Notes: a model not told the origin generated them from the letters alone. A DNA stretch of 64,000 bases from Agromyces cerinus (GCF_016907835.1 NZ_JAFBCT010000001.1:2170001-2234000); one strand, 5' to 3'; positions 9,021 through 17,227 are shown, counted from the first letter of the stretch. Program-made: numbers and translations.

Positions 9021-10604
9021 TTGACCACATTCACCGACCTCGGCATCGCGTCCGACATCGTCGACGCCCTCGCCGGGAAGGGCATCATCGATGCCTTCCC
9101 CATCCAGGAACAGACCATCCCCCTCGCCCTCGCGGGCCAGGACATCATCGGCCAGGCCAAGACCGGCACGGGCAAGACCTTCGGGTTCGGCCTGCCGATC
9201 ATCCAGCGCCTCGGCGACGACCCCGAGGGTGGCGTCAAGGCGCTCGTCGTCGTGCCGACCCGTGAGCTCTGCGTGCAGGTCACCGAAGACCTCGAGCTCG
9301 CGACATCCAATCGCCCGACCAAGATCGTGTCGATCTACGGCGGCAAGGCCTACGAAGGCCAGATCGAGCAGCTCAAGGCCGGCGCGCAGATCGTCGTCGG
9401 CACCCCCGGGCGCCTCCTCGACCTCGCCTCGCAGCGCCTCCTCTCGCTGAAGAACGTGCAAGAGATGGTGCTCGACGAGGCCGACAAGATGCTCGACCTC
9501 GGCTTCCTCGCGGACATCGAGAAGCTCATGGCGCAGACGCCCGCGACTCGCCACACGATGCTGTTCTCGGCCACGATGCCGGGACCGATCGTGGCACTCG
9601 CGCGCCGCTTCATGGTGCGCCCCATCCACATCCGCGCGACCGACCCCGACGAGGGCCTCACGCAGGCGAACATCAAGCACCTCGTCTACCGGGCGCACTC
9701 GCTCGACAAGGACGAGGTCATCTCGCGCATCCTCCAGGCCGAGGGCCGCGGCAAGACCGTGATCTTCACGCGCACGAAGCGCGCGGCGGCCAAGCTCGTC
9801 GAAGAGCTCAACGACCGCGGCTTCAACGCCGCGGCGGTGCACGGCGACCTGAACCAGGACCAGCGCGAGCGCGCCATGGCCGCCTTCAAGGCCGGCAAGA
9901 AAGACGTGCTCATCGCCACGGATGTCGCGGCGCGCGGCATCGACGTCGACGACGTGACGCACGTCATCAACCACACCATCCCCGACGACGACAAGGCGTA
10001 CCTGCACCGCGTGGGCCGCACCGGCCGCGCCGGCAAGACCGGCATCGCCGTGACGTTCGTCGACTGGGACGACCTGCACAAGTGGGCGCTCATCAACCGC
10101 GCCCTCGAGTTCGGCCAGCCCGAGCCGACCGAGACGTACTCGTCGAGCCCGCACCTCTTCTCCGACCTCGACATCCCCGCCGGCACCAAGGGCCGCCTGA
10201 AGCCGTCGTCCGCGGTCGCCGCGCCGACGCGCTCGGCCACGGCCGGACGCAGCGAGGGCCGCTCCGGCGGTCGTTCCGAGGGCCGCTCCGGCGGTCGTTC
10301 CGAGGGCGGTTCCGAGCGAGCGGATGCCGGCGCGGAGCGCGCCCCCCGTACCCGCAGCCGTAACCGCACGCGCGGTGGCAAGCCGGCCGGCGAGACCGCG
10401 GGCGTCGCCCCCGAGTCCGCGTCGACCGAGGCTGCTGGAGCGCCCGCAGCTCACGCTGCCCCGGCCGAAGCCGTCGCCGTCAAGGAGCCCGGCACGGGCA
10501 CGCACGACGGCAAGGGCCACGAGCACCACGACGGCAACGCCGCTCCCCCGCGTCGCCGCCGTCGCCGCGGCCCCCGCACCGGTGGCACCACGCCCCAGGT
10601 GTAA
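9021..10604 (+). CDS. DEAD-box RNA helicase (RhlE/CshA-like)
   Basis: 527 residues from TTG 9021. The helicase core has, in order, a Q motif (FPIQEQTIP), motif I AKTGTGKT, PTREL, GTPGR, DEAD, SAT, motif IV VIFTRTKR, ATDVAARGID and motif VI HRVGRTGRAG. The last 130 or so residues form a low-complexity Ser/Gly/Arg-rich tail (SGGRSEGR repeats), then an Ala/Glu-rich region and a basic end, typical of RNA-binding extensions. Role: RNA duplex unwinding in ribosome assembly or mRNA turnover. The frame is open upstream of 9021 but no ATG or GTG start lies between the divergent leader and this TTG; the Shine-Dalgarno match is weak, so the start is the least certain part. Confidence 0.88.
   Translation: MTTFTDLGIASDIVDALAGKGIIDAFPIQEQTIPLALAGQDIIGQAKTGTGKTFGFGLPIIQRLGDDPEGGVKALVVVPTRELCVQVTEDLELATSNRPTKIVSIYGGKAYEGQIEQLKAGAQIVVGTPGRLLDLASQRLLSLKNVQEMVLDEADKMLDLGFLADIEKLMAQTPATRHTMLFSATMPGPIVALARRFMVRPIHIRATDPDEGLTQANIKHLVYRAHSLDKDEVISRILQAEGRGKTVIFTRTKRAAAKLVEELNDRGFNAAAVHGDLNQDQRERAMAAFKAGKKDVLIATDVAARGIDVDDVTHVINHTIPDDDKAYLHRVGRTGRAGKTGIAVTFVDWDDLHKWALINRALEFGQPEPTETYSSSPHLFSDLDIPAGTKGRLKPSSAVAAPTRSATAGRSEGRSGGRSEGRSGGRSEGGSERADAGAERAPRTRSRNRTRGGKPAGETAGVAPESASTEAAGAPAAHAAPAEAVAVKEPGTGTHDGKGHEHHDGNAAPPRRRRRRGPRTGGTTPQV
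10254..10301 (+). repeat. 24-bp exact tandem repeat in helicase tail
   Basis: Two exact 24-bp copies (10254-10277, 10278-10301) encode the octapeptide EGRSGGRS twice, followed by a degenerate third copy. It forms the RGG-like part of the helicase C-terminal tail and could vary in copy number. Confidence 0.8.
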
Positions 10605-10620
10605 CCAGCAGATACGTCTC

Positions 10621-10652
10621 AGCGCCCGCTCGGCTTCGGCCGGGCGGGCGCT
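10621..10652 (+). terminator. Hairpin terminator after DEAD-box gene
   Basis: A 14-bp GC-rich stem with one G-T pair and a TTCG tetraloop, 16 bases after the helicase stop. There is no clear T-run. It may serve both strands, since the next gene ends toward it. Confidence 0.6.
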
Positions 10653-10694
10653 GTGCGTTCGGCGGCTTCACGCCGGAGGACTTTGCACGGATAC

Positions 10695-11186
10695 CTACTG
10701 TCGAAGGTCCTGTCGCAGTCGGTCGGCCGTCGCGACATCTGCGGCGTCGTGGTGCGTTCGGGGCCAGGTCCAGGCGGAGCGCAGGATGAAGGCCAGGAGC
10801 AGCACCTCCATTCCGATGGAGAGGCCGTAGAAGAAGGCCCACTCCCAGGTCGCCCCTGCCGCATTGAACACCGAGTACGGGATGTAGAGCGATGCCACGA
10901 TGAGGTTCGTGGCGCGGTTCACCCGGGCGGGCAGCGTCATGGAGAGCATCACCATCAGGGCCGGGATCGCCACGGACGCGAGCATGACGGTCAACAACGT
11001 CGGGCTGACGTCGAACCTCCAGACGAGGCCATTGAGGATGCCGTCGACGACGCCGGGCTTGTAGAGGTTGAAGAAGTCGACGTAGATGTACAGGAACATG
11101 AAGCTGGTCCATGCGGCGGCGAGCTTGGCTCGCACGGAGATCGGCGGGTCGGCGAGCACGTTCGGAGTGTGCGTTCGGATGGTCAT
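10695..11186 (-). CDS. Membrane protein, DUF6326-like
   Basis: 163 residues with about four transmembrane helices (near residues 25-45, 63-85, 92-112 and 117-137) and a charged C-terminus. The pattern around FMFLYIYVDFFNLY and the overall size fit what I remember of DUF6326 membrane proteins; the assignment is from memory. The gene lies downstream of, and in the same direction as, the MDR reductase with a 97-bp gap. It is probably part of the same TetR-controlled unit. Function unknown. Confidence 0.65.
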   Translation of the reverse strand: MTIRTHTPNVLADPPISVRAKLAAAWTSFMFLYIYVDFFNLYKPGVVDGILNGLVWRFDVSPTLLTVMLASVAIPALMVMLSMTLPARVNRATNLIVASLYIPYSVFNAAGATWEWAFFYGLSIGMEVLLLAFILRSAWTWPRTHHDAADVATADRLRQDLRQ

Positions 11187-11283
11187 CGGTTCGTCTTTCG
11201 AGAGGAGCGGTCCGTCCGCCGGAGTGGCGGCAGGTTTGGGCGTGCAAGCGCACGGGTCGGGTCGTTCTTCGGCGGTCCGGTTG

Positions 11284-12324
11284 TCAGACGGTGATCACGA
11301 CCTTCCCTCGGGTGTGGCCGGCCGCGACATGGCGGAGTGCGTCGGCTGCGTCATCGAGGGGGTAGGTGCGGTCGATGACGGGCGTGATCTGCCCGGTCGT
11401 GAGCAGGTCGGCCAGGGTGAGCAGGTCCTGGCGCTTCTCGACCGACGTGAAGGGCTTCAGTTGCTGACGGGTGAACCCGGACAGCACGTGCGCTGTGACG
11501 ATTCGTCCGATGGGGCCGAGCCAGCGGCCGCCGTGACCGCTGTTGGGGATCAGGGTGCCGGTGGGCGTCAGCGCTCGGCGGACAGCCGCGAGCGGCTGGG
11601 CTTCCACGTTGTCGAGGATGACGTCGTAGCGCTGCTCGGCGCGGGTGAAGTCGGTCTTCGTGTAGTCGACGACGTGGTCGGCACCGAGCGAGCGGACCAA
11701 CTCGACGTTGCGGGTGCTGCACACCCCCGTCACCTCGGCACCGAGGGCCTTGGCGATCTGTACGGCGAAGGACCCCACACCGCCCGACGCGCCCGTGACC
11801 AGCACCGTCTGTCCCGGCTGAACGTGTGCGATCTTGCGCAAAGCCTGCAACGCCGTCAGGGCTGACGTGGGCACCGCTGCCGCGTGCACGACCGACAGGT
11901 TGGCGGGCACGGACACGAGGTTGTCCGCCGGGACGCAGGCGTACTCCGCGAGCGTTCCAGCGGTGCTCCAGCCGAACACCTCGTCGCCGGGGCGGAGCGC
12001 GGTGACGTCCTTCCCGACCGCTGCCACCACGCCTGCGAGATCCCTGCCAGGGATGCCGTGGCGCGGCCGGCGGAGCCCGAACACCAGGCGCACCACGTAC
12101 GGCTCCCCGGTCATGACGAAGTAGTCGCCAGGATGCACCGCGGCCGCACCCACCTGGACGAGCACCTCGCCTCGACCGGGCGACGGGATCCCGACCTCGG
12201 ACGACGCGAGCACTGACGGCGGGCCGTAGCGGTGCTGGACGGCGGCCCGCATTGTCACCGCCCCGGCCCCACCCGCCCCCGACACCAGGCGTTTTCCTGC
12301 ATTCGATCGCTGTTCGATTCCCAC
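11284..12324 (-). CDS. MDR-family NADPH:quinone-type oxidoreductase
   Basis: 346 residues. Medium-chain dehydrogenase/reductase: N-terminal GroES-like domain (PGRDLAGVVAAVG, GDEVFGW), then a Rossmann domain with VTGASGGVGSFAVQIAK. The structural and catalytic zinc cysteines of alcohol dehydrogenases are absent, so a quinone or enone reductase activity is more likely than alcohol oxidation. The start is GTG 12324 because GAGGAG lies six bases upstream of it; a shorter start at ATG 12252 lacks such a site. It is divergent from a TetR regulator across a repeat-rich operator region, so it is probably the induced detoxification enzyme of that regulator. Confidence 0.8.
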   Translation of the reverse strand: MGIEQRSNAGKRLVSGAGGAGAVTMRAAVQHRYGPPSVLASSEVGIPSPGRGEVLVQVGAAAVHPGDYFVMTGEPYVVRLVFGLRRPRHGIPGRDLAGVVAAVGKDVTALRPGDEVFGWSTAGTLAEYACVPADNLVSVPANLSVVHAAAVPTSALTALQALRKIAHVQPGQTVLVTGASGGVGSFAVQIAKALGAEVTGVCSTRNVELVRSLGADHVVDYTKTDFTRAEQRYDVILDNVEAQPLAAVRRALTPTGTLIPNSGHGGRWLGPIGRIVTAHVLSGFTRQQLKPFTSVEKRQDLLTLADLLTTGQITPVIDRTYPLDDAADALRHVAAGHTRGKVVITV

Positions 12325-12330
12325 AGAAGA

Positions 12331-12336
12331 CTCCTC
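12331..12336 (-). promoter_or_regulatory. Ribosome binding site deciding the reductase start
   Basis: GAGGAG on the minus strand, six bases before GTG 12324. It favours the longer protein over the ATG at 12252. Confidence 0.65.
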
Positions 12337-12359
12337 ACATCCGAGTGGCGACGTCGCTG

Positions 12360-12423
12360 TCGTACGCTGTACTTCGTACGCTGTACCACGCGTAGTACAC
12401 CGTACTATTGTCGTACGCTGGAC
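12360..12423. promoter_or_regulatory. TetR operator array between divergent genes
   Basis: Three direct copies of the 13-mer TCGTACGCTGTAC (12360, 12374, and 12411 with one mismatch). Between the second and third lies an 18-bp near-perfect palindrome at 12382-12399 (TGTACCACGCGTAGTACA). The array overlaps the predicted promoters of both the reductase and tetR. Confidence 0.7.
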
Positions 12424-12432
12424 GATTGTCAA
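12404..12432 (-). promoter_or_regulatory. Sigma-70-type promoter of the reductase gene
   Basis: On the minus strand TTGACA (12427-12432), 17 bases, then AATAGT (12404-12409). The expected transcription start falls on the 12382-12399 palindrome, a classic repressor position. Confidence 0.7.
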
Positions 12433-12457
12433 GCCGTTTGAGCGAGCGAGGGGACCC

Positions 12458-13132
12458 GTGTCTGCGAAGGAACGACGCCAGGTCACGTCAGACGCCGGGC
12501 TGAGCAAGCAGCGAGTGGTGGCCGAGGCGGTCCGGCTCGCCGACCGCGAGGGGGTCGACGGGCTGAGCATGCGCCGGCTCGCTGGCGAGCTCGGCGCGGG
12601 AGCGATGTCGCTCTACTACTACGTGGCGAGCAAAGACGAGCTGCTGGACGCCATGATCGACATCGTGTTCGAGGAGATCGAACTCCCGCCCGAAGACACC
12701 GACTGGCAGTCGGCCATGCGACAGGAGGCGGTCTCCACCCGACAGGTGCTCGCACGCCACCCGTGGGCGATCAGCCTGATGGAGTCGCGGACGACCCCGG
12801 GTCCCGCGAACCTCCGCCACCGCGAAGCGGTCACCGCCTGCCTGCGAAAGGCCGGCTTCTCGGTCCTGACGGCGACGCACGCCAACTGGACACTCAACAG
12901 CTATGTCTACGGTTACGCCCTGCAGGCGTCCAGCCTGCCGTTCGAAACCGCCGACGAGCTCGCGGACATGACCGAGGACGTCTACCTGCCCCAGCTTCCT
13001 CCTGACGAGTTCCCCTACCTCAACGAGTCCGCCGCGGCGCTCGTCGCTGCCGGCTACGACCCGACGGAGGAGTTCATCTTCGGCCTCGACCTCGTCCTGG
13101 CCGCCCTCGAACCCCTGAGAGTCTCCGCATAG
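12458..13132 (+). CDS. TetR-family transcriptional repressor
   Basis: 224 residues from GTG 12458 (upstream GAGCGAGGGG). The N-terminal helix-turn-helix has the TetR signature: LSMRRLAGELGAGAMSLYYYVASKDELLDAM. The C-terminal ligand/dimer region resembles TetR_C_1-type proteins. It is divergent from the MDR reductase and flanked by a repeated palindromic operator, so it probably represses both itself and the reductase-membrane protein unit. The inducer is unknown. The gene carries two copies of GGACGCC/GGCGTCC, a heptamer rare in the rest of the window, hinting at a different origin. Confidence 0.85.
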   Translation: MSAKERRQVTSDAGLSKQRVVAEAVRLADREGVDGLSMRRLAGELGAGAMSLYYYVASKDELLDAMIDIVFEEIELPPEDTDWQSAMRQEAVSTRQVLARHPWAISLMESRTTPGPANLRHREAVTACLRKAGFSVLTATHANWTLNSYVYGYALQASSLPFETADELADMTEDVYLPQLPPDEFPYLNESAAALVAAGYDPTEEFIFGLDLVLAALEPLRVSA

Positions 13133-13187
13133 CGACGCTCAGTCACGGGCAGGCAGACCCCATGTCCTGCTGAATTTCGTTTCGCGT

Positions 13188-13673
13188 TCAGCGTGCGATC
13201 GTCGACGTCGGCACGTCGATTCGTTCGCCGGCATCAGTTGCGGGGCCACCACGCTCGGCGACGGTGCCCTCTGTTGAGGTCGACACGTACCGCCAGGCCC
13301 ACATGGTCAGCACGGCCGTGAGCAGGATCATGATCACCGCGAGTGGAACATGCAGAGCGGTCAGGCCGCGGAATCCCGCGAACGCCAGCAACGACATGAA
13401 CGCGAGCAAGGCGACGGTCGCCCAGATCGGCCAGCGAGGCGCCTGCCCGAGTCGACGTGCGAGCACCGCGGCGATGATGCTGAGGATCAACGCGATACCC
13501 GCCACCGTCGCCATTTCGCGATGCCACGCGAACGCCGACGACAGCCCGCCCATGAACAGGCCGGCCAGCACCGCCTGACCGAACATGAGGAGCGCGGTCA
13601 CCGTCAGCGAGACCCGCAGGAACCGCATCGGCCACCGGCGGGATTCGCGAGCCGGGTCATTGATCGAGGACAT
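13188..13673 (-). CDS. Four-helix membrane protein
   Basis: 161 residues with four hydrophobic helices (about residues 22-45, 55-75, 81-103 and 106-125) and a polar C-terminal tail. No family is recognised. The gene is divergent from a MarR regulator with 67 bp between starts, and that gap holds palindromic sequences, so the MarR protein probably controls it. A transport or stress-membrane role is possible but not shown. Confidence 0.65.
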   Translation of the reverse strand: MSSINDPARESRRWPMRFLRVSLTVTALLMFGQAVLAGLFMGGLSSAFAWHREMATVAGIALILSIIAAVLARRLGQAPRWPIWATVALLAFMSLLAFAGFRGLTALHVPLAVIMILLTAVLTMWAWRYVSTSTEGTVAERGGPATDAGERIDVPTSTIAR

Positions 13674-13689
13674 GATCGGAGCCTATCCA

Positions 13690-13731
13690 TTAGATCCAAA
13701 TGGATCAATTGCAATTGGATCGAATTTGAGA
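13690..13731. promoter_or_regulatory. MarR operator region
   Basis: AT-rich for this window. It contains GATCCAAATGGATC (13693-13706, arms of six around AA), then the perfect palindrome CAATTGCAATTG within GGATCAATTGCAATTGGATC (13702-13721). It lies between divergent starts at 13673 and 13741, fitting a MarR dimer site. Confidence 0.65.
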
Positions 13732-13740
13732 CAATCGACC

Positions 13741-14175
13741 ATGAGCAATGACAGCGGGCAGGTCTCGATCGAGGTGGGGCTGCTGCTCCACCAGGTCTAC
13801 ACGCTGGCGACGCACCGGTTGAACGACGCGCTGCGGCCCATGGACCTGGCCAGTCGGCACGTCACGGTGATGTTCCTGATCCGCGACGGCGTGCAGACCC
13901 AACGCGACCTCGTCGCGCGACTCAACACCGACAAGACCGGCATGGTGCGAGTGATTGACGACCTCGAACGACTCGGCTACGTCACGCGAACGCCCTCGAC
14001 GCTCGACCGCAGGGTCACGATCCTCGCCCTCACGACCAACGGCGAAGATGCCCTCCGGACTGCGCAGCAGCACACCAAGCGTGTCTCAGCAGAGCTCTTC
14101 CACGCCGTCAGCCCCGACGAGCTGCGCCTGCTGAAGTCGATCCTGCAGCGCACACTCGCCCCGATCGGTGAGTGA
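13741..14175 (+). CDS. MarR-family transcriptional regulator
   Basis: 144 residues. Winged-helix core: VTVMFLIRDGVQTQRDLVARL, then NTDKTGMVRVIDDLERLGYV and the wing RTPSTLDRRVTILALT, all in MarR order. The start is ATG 13741, immediately after the operator region; there is no strong Shine-Dalgarno. It probably represses itself and the divergent membrane protein. Ligand unknown. Confidence 0.85.
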   Translation: MSNDSGQVSIEVGLLLHQVYTLATHRLNDALRPMDLASRHVTVMFLIRDGVQTQRDLVARLNTDKTGMVRVIDDLERLGYVTRTPSTLDRRVTILALTTNGEDALRTAQQHTKRVSAELFHAVSPDELRLLKSILQRTLAPIGE

Positions 14176-14181
14176 CGATAA

Positions 14182-14871
14182 TCACTGGCGCCGTTGGTCG
14201 GCGCCGGCCGCCCCGCGGGCAAAGGCCGCGATCCGCTGCTCGAGCCGTGCCTTCGCTGCGGGCCATTCGTCCGCGAGGATCGAGTACACGGCGGTGTCAC
14301 GCCAGCTGCCGTCCGCTCTCTTCTGATCGCGCCGCAGGACCCCCTCGAACTCGGCGCCCAGTCGTTCGATCGCACTGCGGGATCGCGCATTCACCGAGTC
14401 CGCCTGGATCCTGACCCGGTTGAAGCCGCTGTCGAATGCGAGACCGAGCGTGAGCAGCTTGGTTTCGGGGTTCACGATCGTGCCCCATGCCTCGGGGCAG
14501 TATGCGGTAGCTCCGAGGTGTGCGCTCTCGTGTTCGAGATCGAAGTCGCCCATCCACGTCGCGCCGACGACACGGGCCTTCCCAGTCCTGGTCGAAGAGC
14601 GGATCGTCCAAGCGAGCGAGGCCGCATCGCCGTCGAAGTAATAGGACGCTGCGAACACGCGGAATTCGTCGAGGTTGGTCGGCAGCGCCGCGATGCCACC
14701 GCCGAATCCGCCCACGAAGACCTCGTGTCGGGCCAACGCCTGGTACAGATCAGGGATGTCGGAAGCCAACATCGGTGTCAACCTCACGGCGGAGCCGACG
14801 AGCTCGCGGGGCGCTGGAAGCGTTGCGGTCATCGAACCAGTGTCACACCTCACCTTGTCCGGATCGTTCAC
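14182..14871 (-). CDS. GNAT acetyltransferase (RimJ/RimL type)
   Basis: 229 residues from GTG 14871, which has GGGAGGAG a few bases upstream; a shorter start at ATG 14832 is possible. GNAT features: an N-terminal RLTPMLASDIPDLYQAL segment, GATWMGDFDLEHESAHLG (beta-4), and LLTLGLAFDSGFNRVRIQAD with SRSAIERLGAEFEGVLRRD, which are typical of the RimJ/RimL-like branch. The substrate is unknown (N-terminal amine of a protein or a small molecule). It ends seven bases from the convergent MarR gene. Confidence 0.8.
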   Translation of the reverse strand: MNDPDKVRCDTGSMTATLPAPRELVGSAVRLTPMLASDIPDLYQALARHEVFVGGFGGGIAALPTNLDEFRVFAASYYFDGDAASLAWTIRSSTRTGKARVVGATWMGDFDLEHESAHLGATAYCPEAWGTIVNPETKLLTLGLAFDSGFNRVRIQADSVNARSRSAIERLGAEFEGVLRRDQKRADGSWRDTAVYSILADEWPAAKARLEQRIAAFARGAAGADQRRQ

Positions 14872-15191
14872 CCCGCTCCTCCCGCCGAAGTCGCACTGCT
14901 TGTCGCCCCGACCCGGGCGACGAGACCACGACGAACGGCCAGGCGTCGCAAGCGGCGATCGGATGCACGGGCGTGAAGCCGCAGGCTCGTGAACGCCTGC
15001 TCACCTGTCGGAATCATCGCCACCTCATTCCAAGCCAAGGAAGCGGAATCGATGGTCCGTTGTCCTCATCTTGGAGAGCGGTACATTCCGACATCGTTCA
15101 TTTCGTGCCACCGACCGCGTCGGCACAGGTCAACCACCTGCGGGCGTGATCACCGTACTTCATGATTCGGCCGCTCGCCTCATGGGGTCGA
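14872..15191. other. 320-bp gap without a recognised gene
   Basis: No convincing coding frame, RNA gene or transposon end was seen. It holds the leader of the GNAT gene and a weak hairpin (15105-15126) downstream of the PHP gene. It may mark the right edge of the accessory stretch that begins near 10.7 kb. Confidence 0.5.
15105..15126 (-). terminator. Weak hairpin downstream of PHP gene
   Basis: CCGAC/GTCGG inner stem extended by GTG/CAC, about 65 bases past the PHP stop on the minus strand, without a clear T-run. Confidence 0.3.
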
Positions 15192-16061
15192 CTACGGCAG
15201 CACCGGCGCCGACCCGCGCCCTTCGGCGATGATCGCCTCGACGACGTCGGGCGCCGTGCGGCACTCGCCGAGCCGGTTCGGCTTGCCGGTGCCGTGATAG
15301 TCGCTCGAGCCGGTGATGCGCAGCCCGAAGCGCGAGGCGAGCGCACGCAGTCGCGGCTTCGCATCCTCGCGGTTCTCGGGGTGGTCGATCTCGAGCCCGA
15401 AGAGACCGGCCTCGACGAGCTGCTCGAGGCGTTCGGGCGGAATCACGCGCTCGGCGCCGCGCGTGCCCGGGTGCGCGAGCACGGGCACCCCGCCGGCTTC
15501 GCGAATGAGCCGCACGCCCGTGAGCGGATCGGGCGCGTAGTGCGGTCGCGCGTAGCCCGCGCGCGGGTGCAGGATGCCGTCGAACGCGGCCGAGCGCGTG
15601 GCGGCGTGGCCGCGGGCGACGAGCGCGTCGGCGATGTGCGGGCGACCGATCGTCGTGCCCTCGACCGTCTGGGCGAGCACGTCGTCCCAGGTGAGGGGGT
15701 AGTCGCGTCCGATGCTGCGCACGATCGCCTCGGCGCGGGTGAACCGCGACTCGCGGATGTGCGCGGTCTCGGCGATGAGCGCCTCGTCGAGTGGGTCGAT
15801 CAGATAGGCGAGCATGTGCACGCTCGTGTAGCCCTCGCGGGTCGAGAGCTCCATGCCGGGGATGAGGGCGACACCCGTCTCGGGCACGGCCGCGGCGGCC
15901 TCGGCCCATCCGCTGGTCGTGTCGTGATCGGTGAGCGCGACTCCCCAGAGGCCGGCGCGCGCCGCCTGCCGCATGAGCTCGGCGGGAGCCTCGGTGCCGT
16001 CGGAGACCGTCGAGTGCGTGTGCAGGTCGGCTTGGCCCGCGACGACGGTGGCTTCTGGCAT
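15192..16061 (-). CDS. PHP-domain phosphoesterase (TrpH/RNase AM-like)
   Basis: 289 residues. The metal-binding PHP motifs are present: ADLHTHSTVSDG near the N-terminus, ALTDHDT, an internal PGMELST, LAHPGT, and ITGSSDYHG near the C-terminus. The length is right for the YciV/TrpH family, which includes 5'-3' exonucleases acting on short RNA and 3',5'-bisnucleotides. The protein is cytoplasmic. The TAGCAT box six bases before ATG 16061 suggests a leaderless mRNA. It is divergent from the EEP-family gene. Confidence 0.85.
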   Translation of the reverse strand: MPEATVVAGQADLHTHSTVSDGTEAPAELMRQAARAGLWGVALTDHDTTSGWAEAAAAVPETGVALIPGMELSTREGYTSVHMLAYLIDPLDEALIAETAHIRESRFTRAEAIVRSIGRDYPLTWDDVLAQTVEGTTIGRPHIADALVARGHAATRSAAFDGILHPRAGYARPHYAPDPLTGVRLIREAGGVPVLAHPGTRGAERVIPPERLEQLVEAGLFGLEIDHPENREDAKPRLRALASRFGLRITGSSDYHGTGKPNRLGECRTAPDVVEAIIAEGRGSAPVLP

Positions 16062-16067
16062 CCTGCA

Positions 16068-16073
16068 ATGCTA
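16068..16073 (-). promoter_or_regulatory. -10 box of leaderless PHP transcript
   Basis: TAGCAT on the minus strand, exactly six bases before ATG 16061. Confidence 0.6.
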
Positions 16074-16169
16074 TCCGGGGCCGCCCCGGGGACGAGCCCG
16101 AGGCGACTTCACCGGGGACTCCCAGCCGATCGGCAGTGCAACGACCGGCATCCGCCCGGCCCACTCGCC

Positions 16170-16175
16170 TAGGGT
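16170..16175 (+). promoter_or_regulatory. -10 box of leaderless EEP transcript
   Basis: TAGGGT exactly six bases before ATG 16182. Confidence 0.6.
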
Positions 16176-16181
16176 TGGTGG

Positions 16182-17201
16182 ATGCTCCCCCGCATCCTCG
16201 GCTGGGCCATCGTGCTCGGCACCGCAGCCGTCGCGCTCGTGCTCCTGTGGCCGCAGGCCTTCGGGCTGCAGAACCAGTGGGTGGCCGCGCACGTCGTCGC
16301 CCTGCGCGGCACCGCGGCAGCCGGCGGCATCCTCGCGCTGATCCTCTTCCTGCTGCTCGCCCTCGCGCGGCCGATCCGAGTCTTCGCCTTCGCGATGGCC
16401 GTCGTGTTCGCGCTCTTCGCGGCGGGCAACGTCGCGGTGCTGACCGCTCGCGGCTTCGGCGGTTCGACCGCCGAGTCCGGCCCCGACTCCGTGACGGTGC
16501 TCTCGTGGAACACCCTCGGCGAGGTGCCCGAGGCGTCGACGATCGCCGACCTCGCCCTCGAGCGCGGAGCCGACATCGTCGTGCTGCCCGAGACCACCGA
16601 GCCGATGGGCGAAGAGGTCGCGATCGCGATGCGCGAGGGCGGCAGCCCGATGTGGGTGCACACGGCCGCCTACGACGACATCGCGAAGGCCCGCTCCACG
16701 ACGATCCTGATCAGCCCCGACCTCGGCGACTACGACGTGATCACGCCCGAGGTCCCGGGCCCGCCCGGCAACACGAACACGGTGCCGAGCGTCGTGGCCG
16801 ACCCGGTCGACGGCGACGGGCCCCGCATCGTCGCCGTGCACGCCGTCGCGCCCATCCGCTGGGAGCTGCGCAACTGGCGCAGCGACCTCGACTGGCTCGC
16901 CGAGCAGTGCGCCGGCGACGACGTCATCATGGCGGGCGACTTCAACGCCACGGTCGATCACTTCGCCGGTCATGGCATCGACGGCGGCGACATGGGCCAG
17001 TGCGCGGATGCCGCGGCGCAGGCCGGTGCCGCCGGTCTCGGCACCTGGCCCACCGACGTGCCCCCGTTCTTCGGCAGCCCGATCGACCACGTGATGGCGA
17101 CCCCGAACTGGAGCGTCGAGGCGTTCGAGGTGCTCGAGGGCTTCGACGACGCCGGCAGCGATCACCGGCCGATCGTCTCGACCCTCGTCGAGGTCGACTG
17201 A
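16182..17201 (+). CDS. Membrane-anchored endonuclease/exonuclease/phosphatase family protein
   Basis: 339 residues. Three N-terminal membrane helices (about residues 5-25, 38-62 and 65-88) are followed by an extracytoplasmic EEP domain. EEP motifs: VLSWNT, VVLPETTE, GDFNATVDH, SPIDHVM and GSDHRPI, giving the full set of Asn, Glu, Asp-Asn and Asp-His catalytic residues. The substrate may be a nucleic acid, phospholipid or sugar phosphate; sequence does not decide. It is followed by aminopeptidase P after 26 bp. Confidence 0.85.
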   Translation: MLPRILGWAIVLGTAAVALVLLWPQAFGLQNQWVAAHVVALRGTAAAGGILALILFLLLALARPIRVFAFAMAVVFALFAAGNVAVLTARGFGGSTAESGPDSVTVLSWNTLGEVPEASTIADLALERGADIVVLPETTEPMGEEVAIAMREGGSPMWVHTAAYDDIAKARSTTILISPDLGDYDVITPEVPGPPGNTNTVPSVVADPVDGDGPRIVAVHAVAPIRWELRNWRSDLDWLAEQCAGDDVIMAGDFNATVDHFAGHGIDGGDMGQCADAAAQAGAAGLGTWPTDVPPFFGSPIDHVMATPNWSVEAFEVLEGFDDAGSDHRPIVSTLVEVD

Positions 17202-17214
17202 CAGCCGACGGTGC

Positions 17215-17220
17215 GAGAAT
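17215..17220 (+). promoter_or_regulatory. Possible -10 box before aminopeptidase P
   Basis: GAGAAT seven bases before ATG 17228. It lacks the first T of the consensus; the same variant precedes the gene starting at 20635. Confidence 0.3.
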
Positions 17221-17227
17221 GGTCGGC

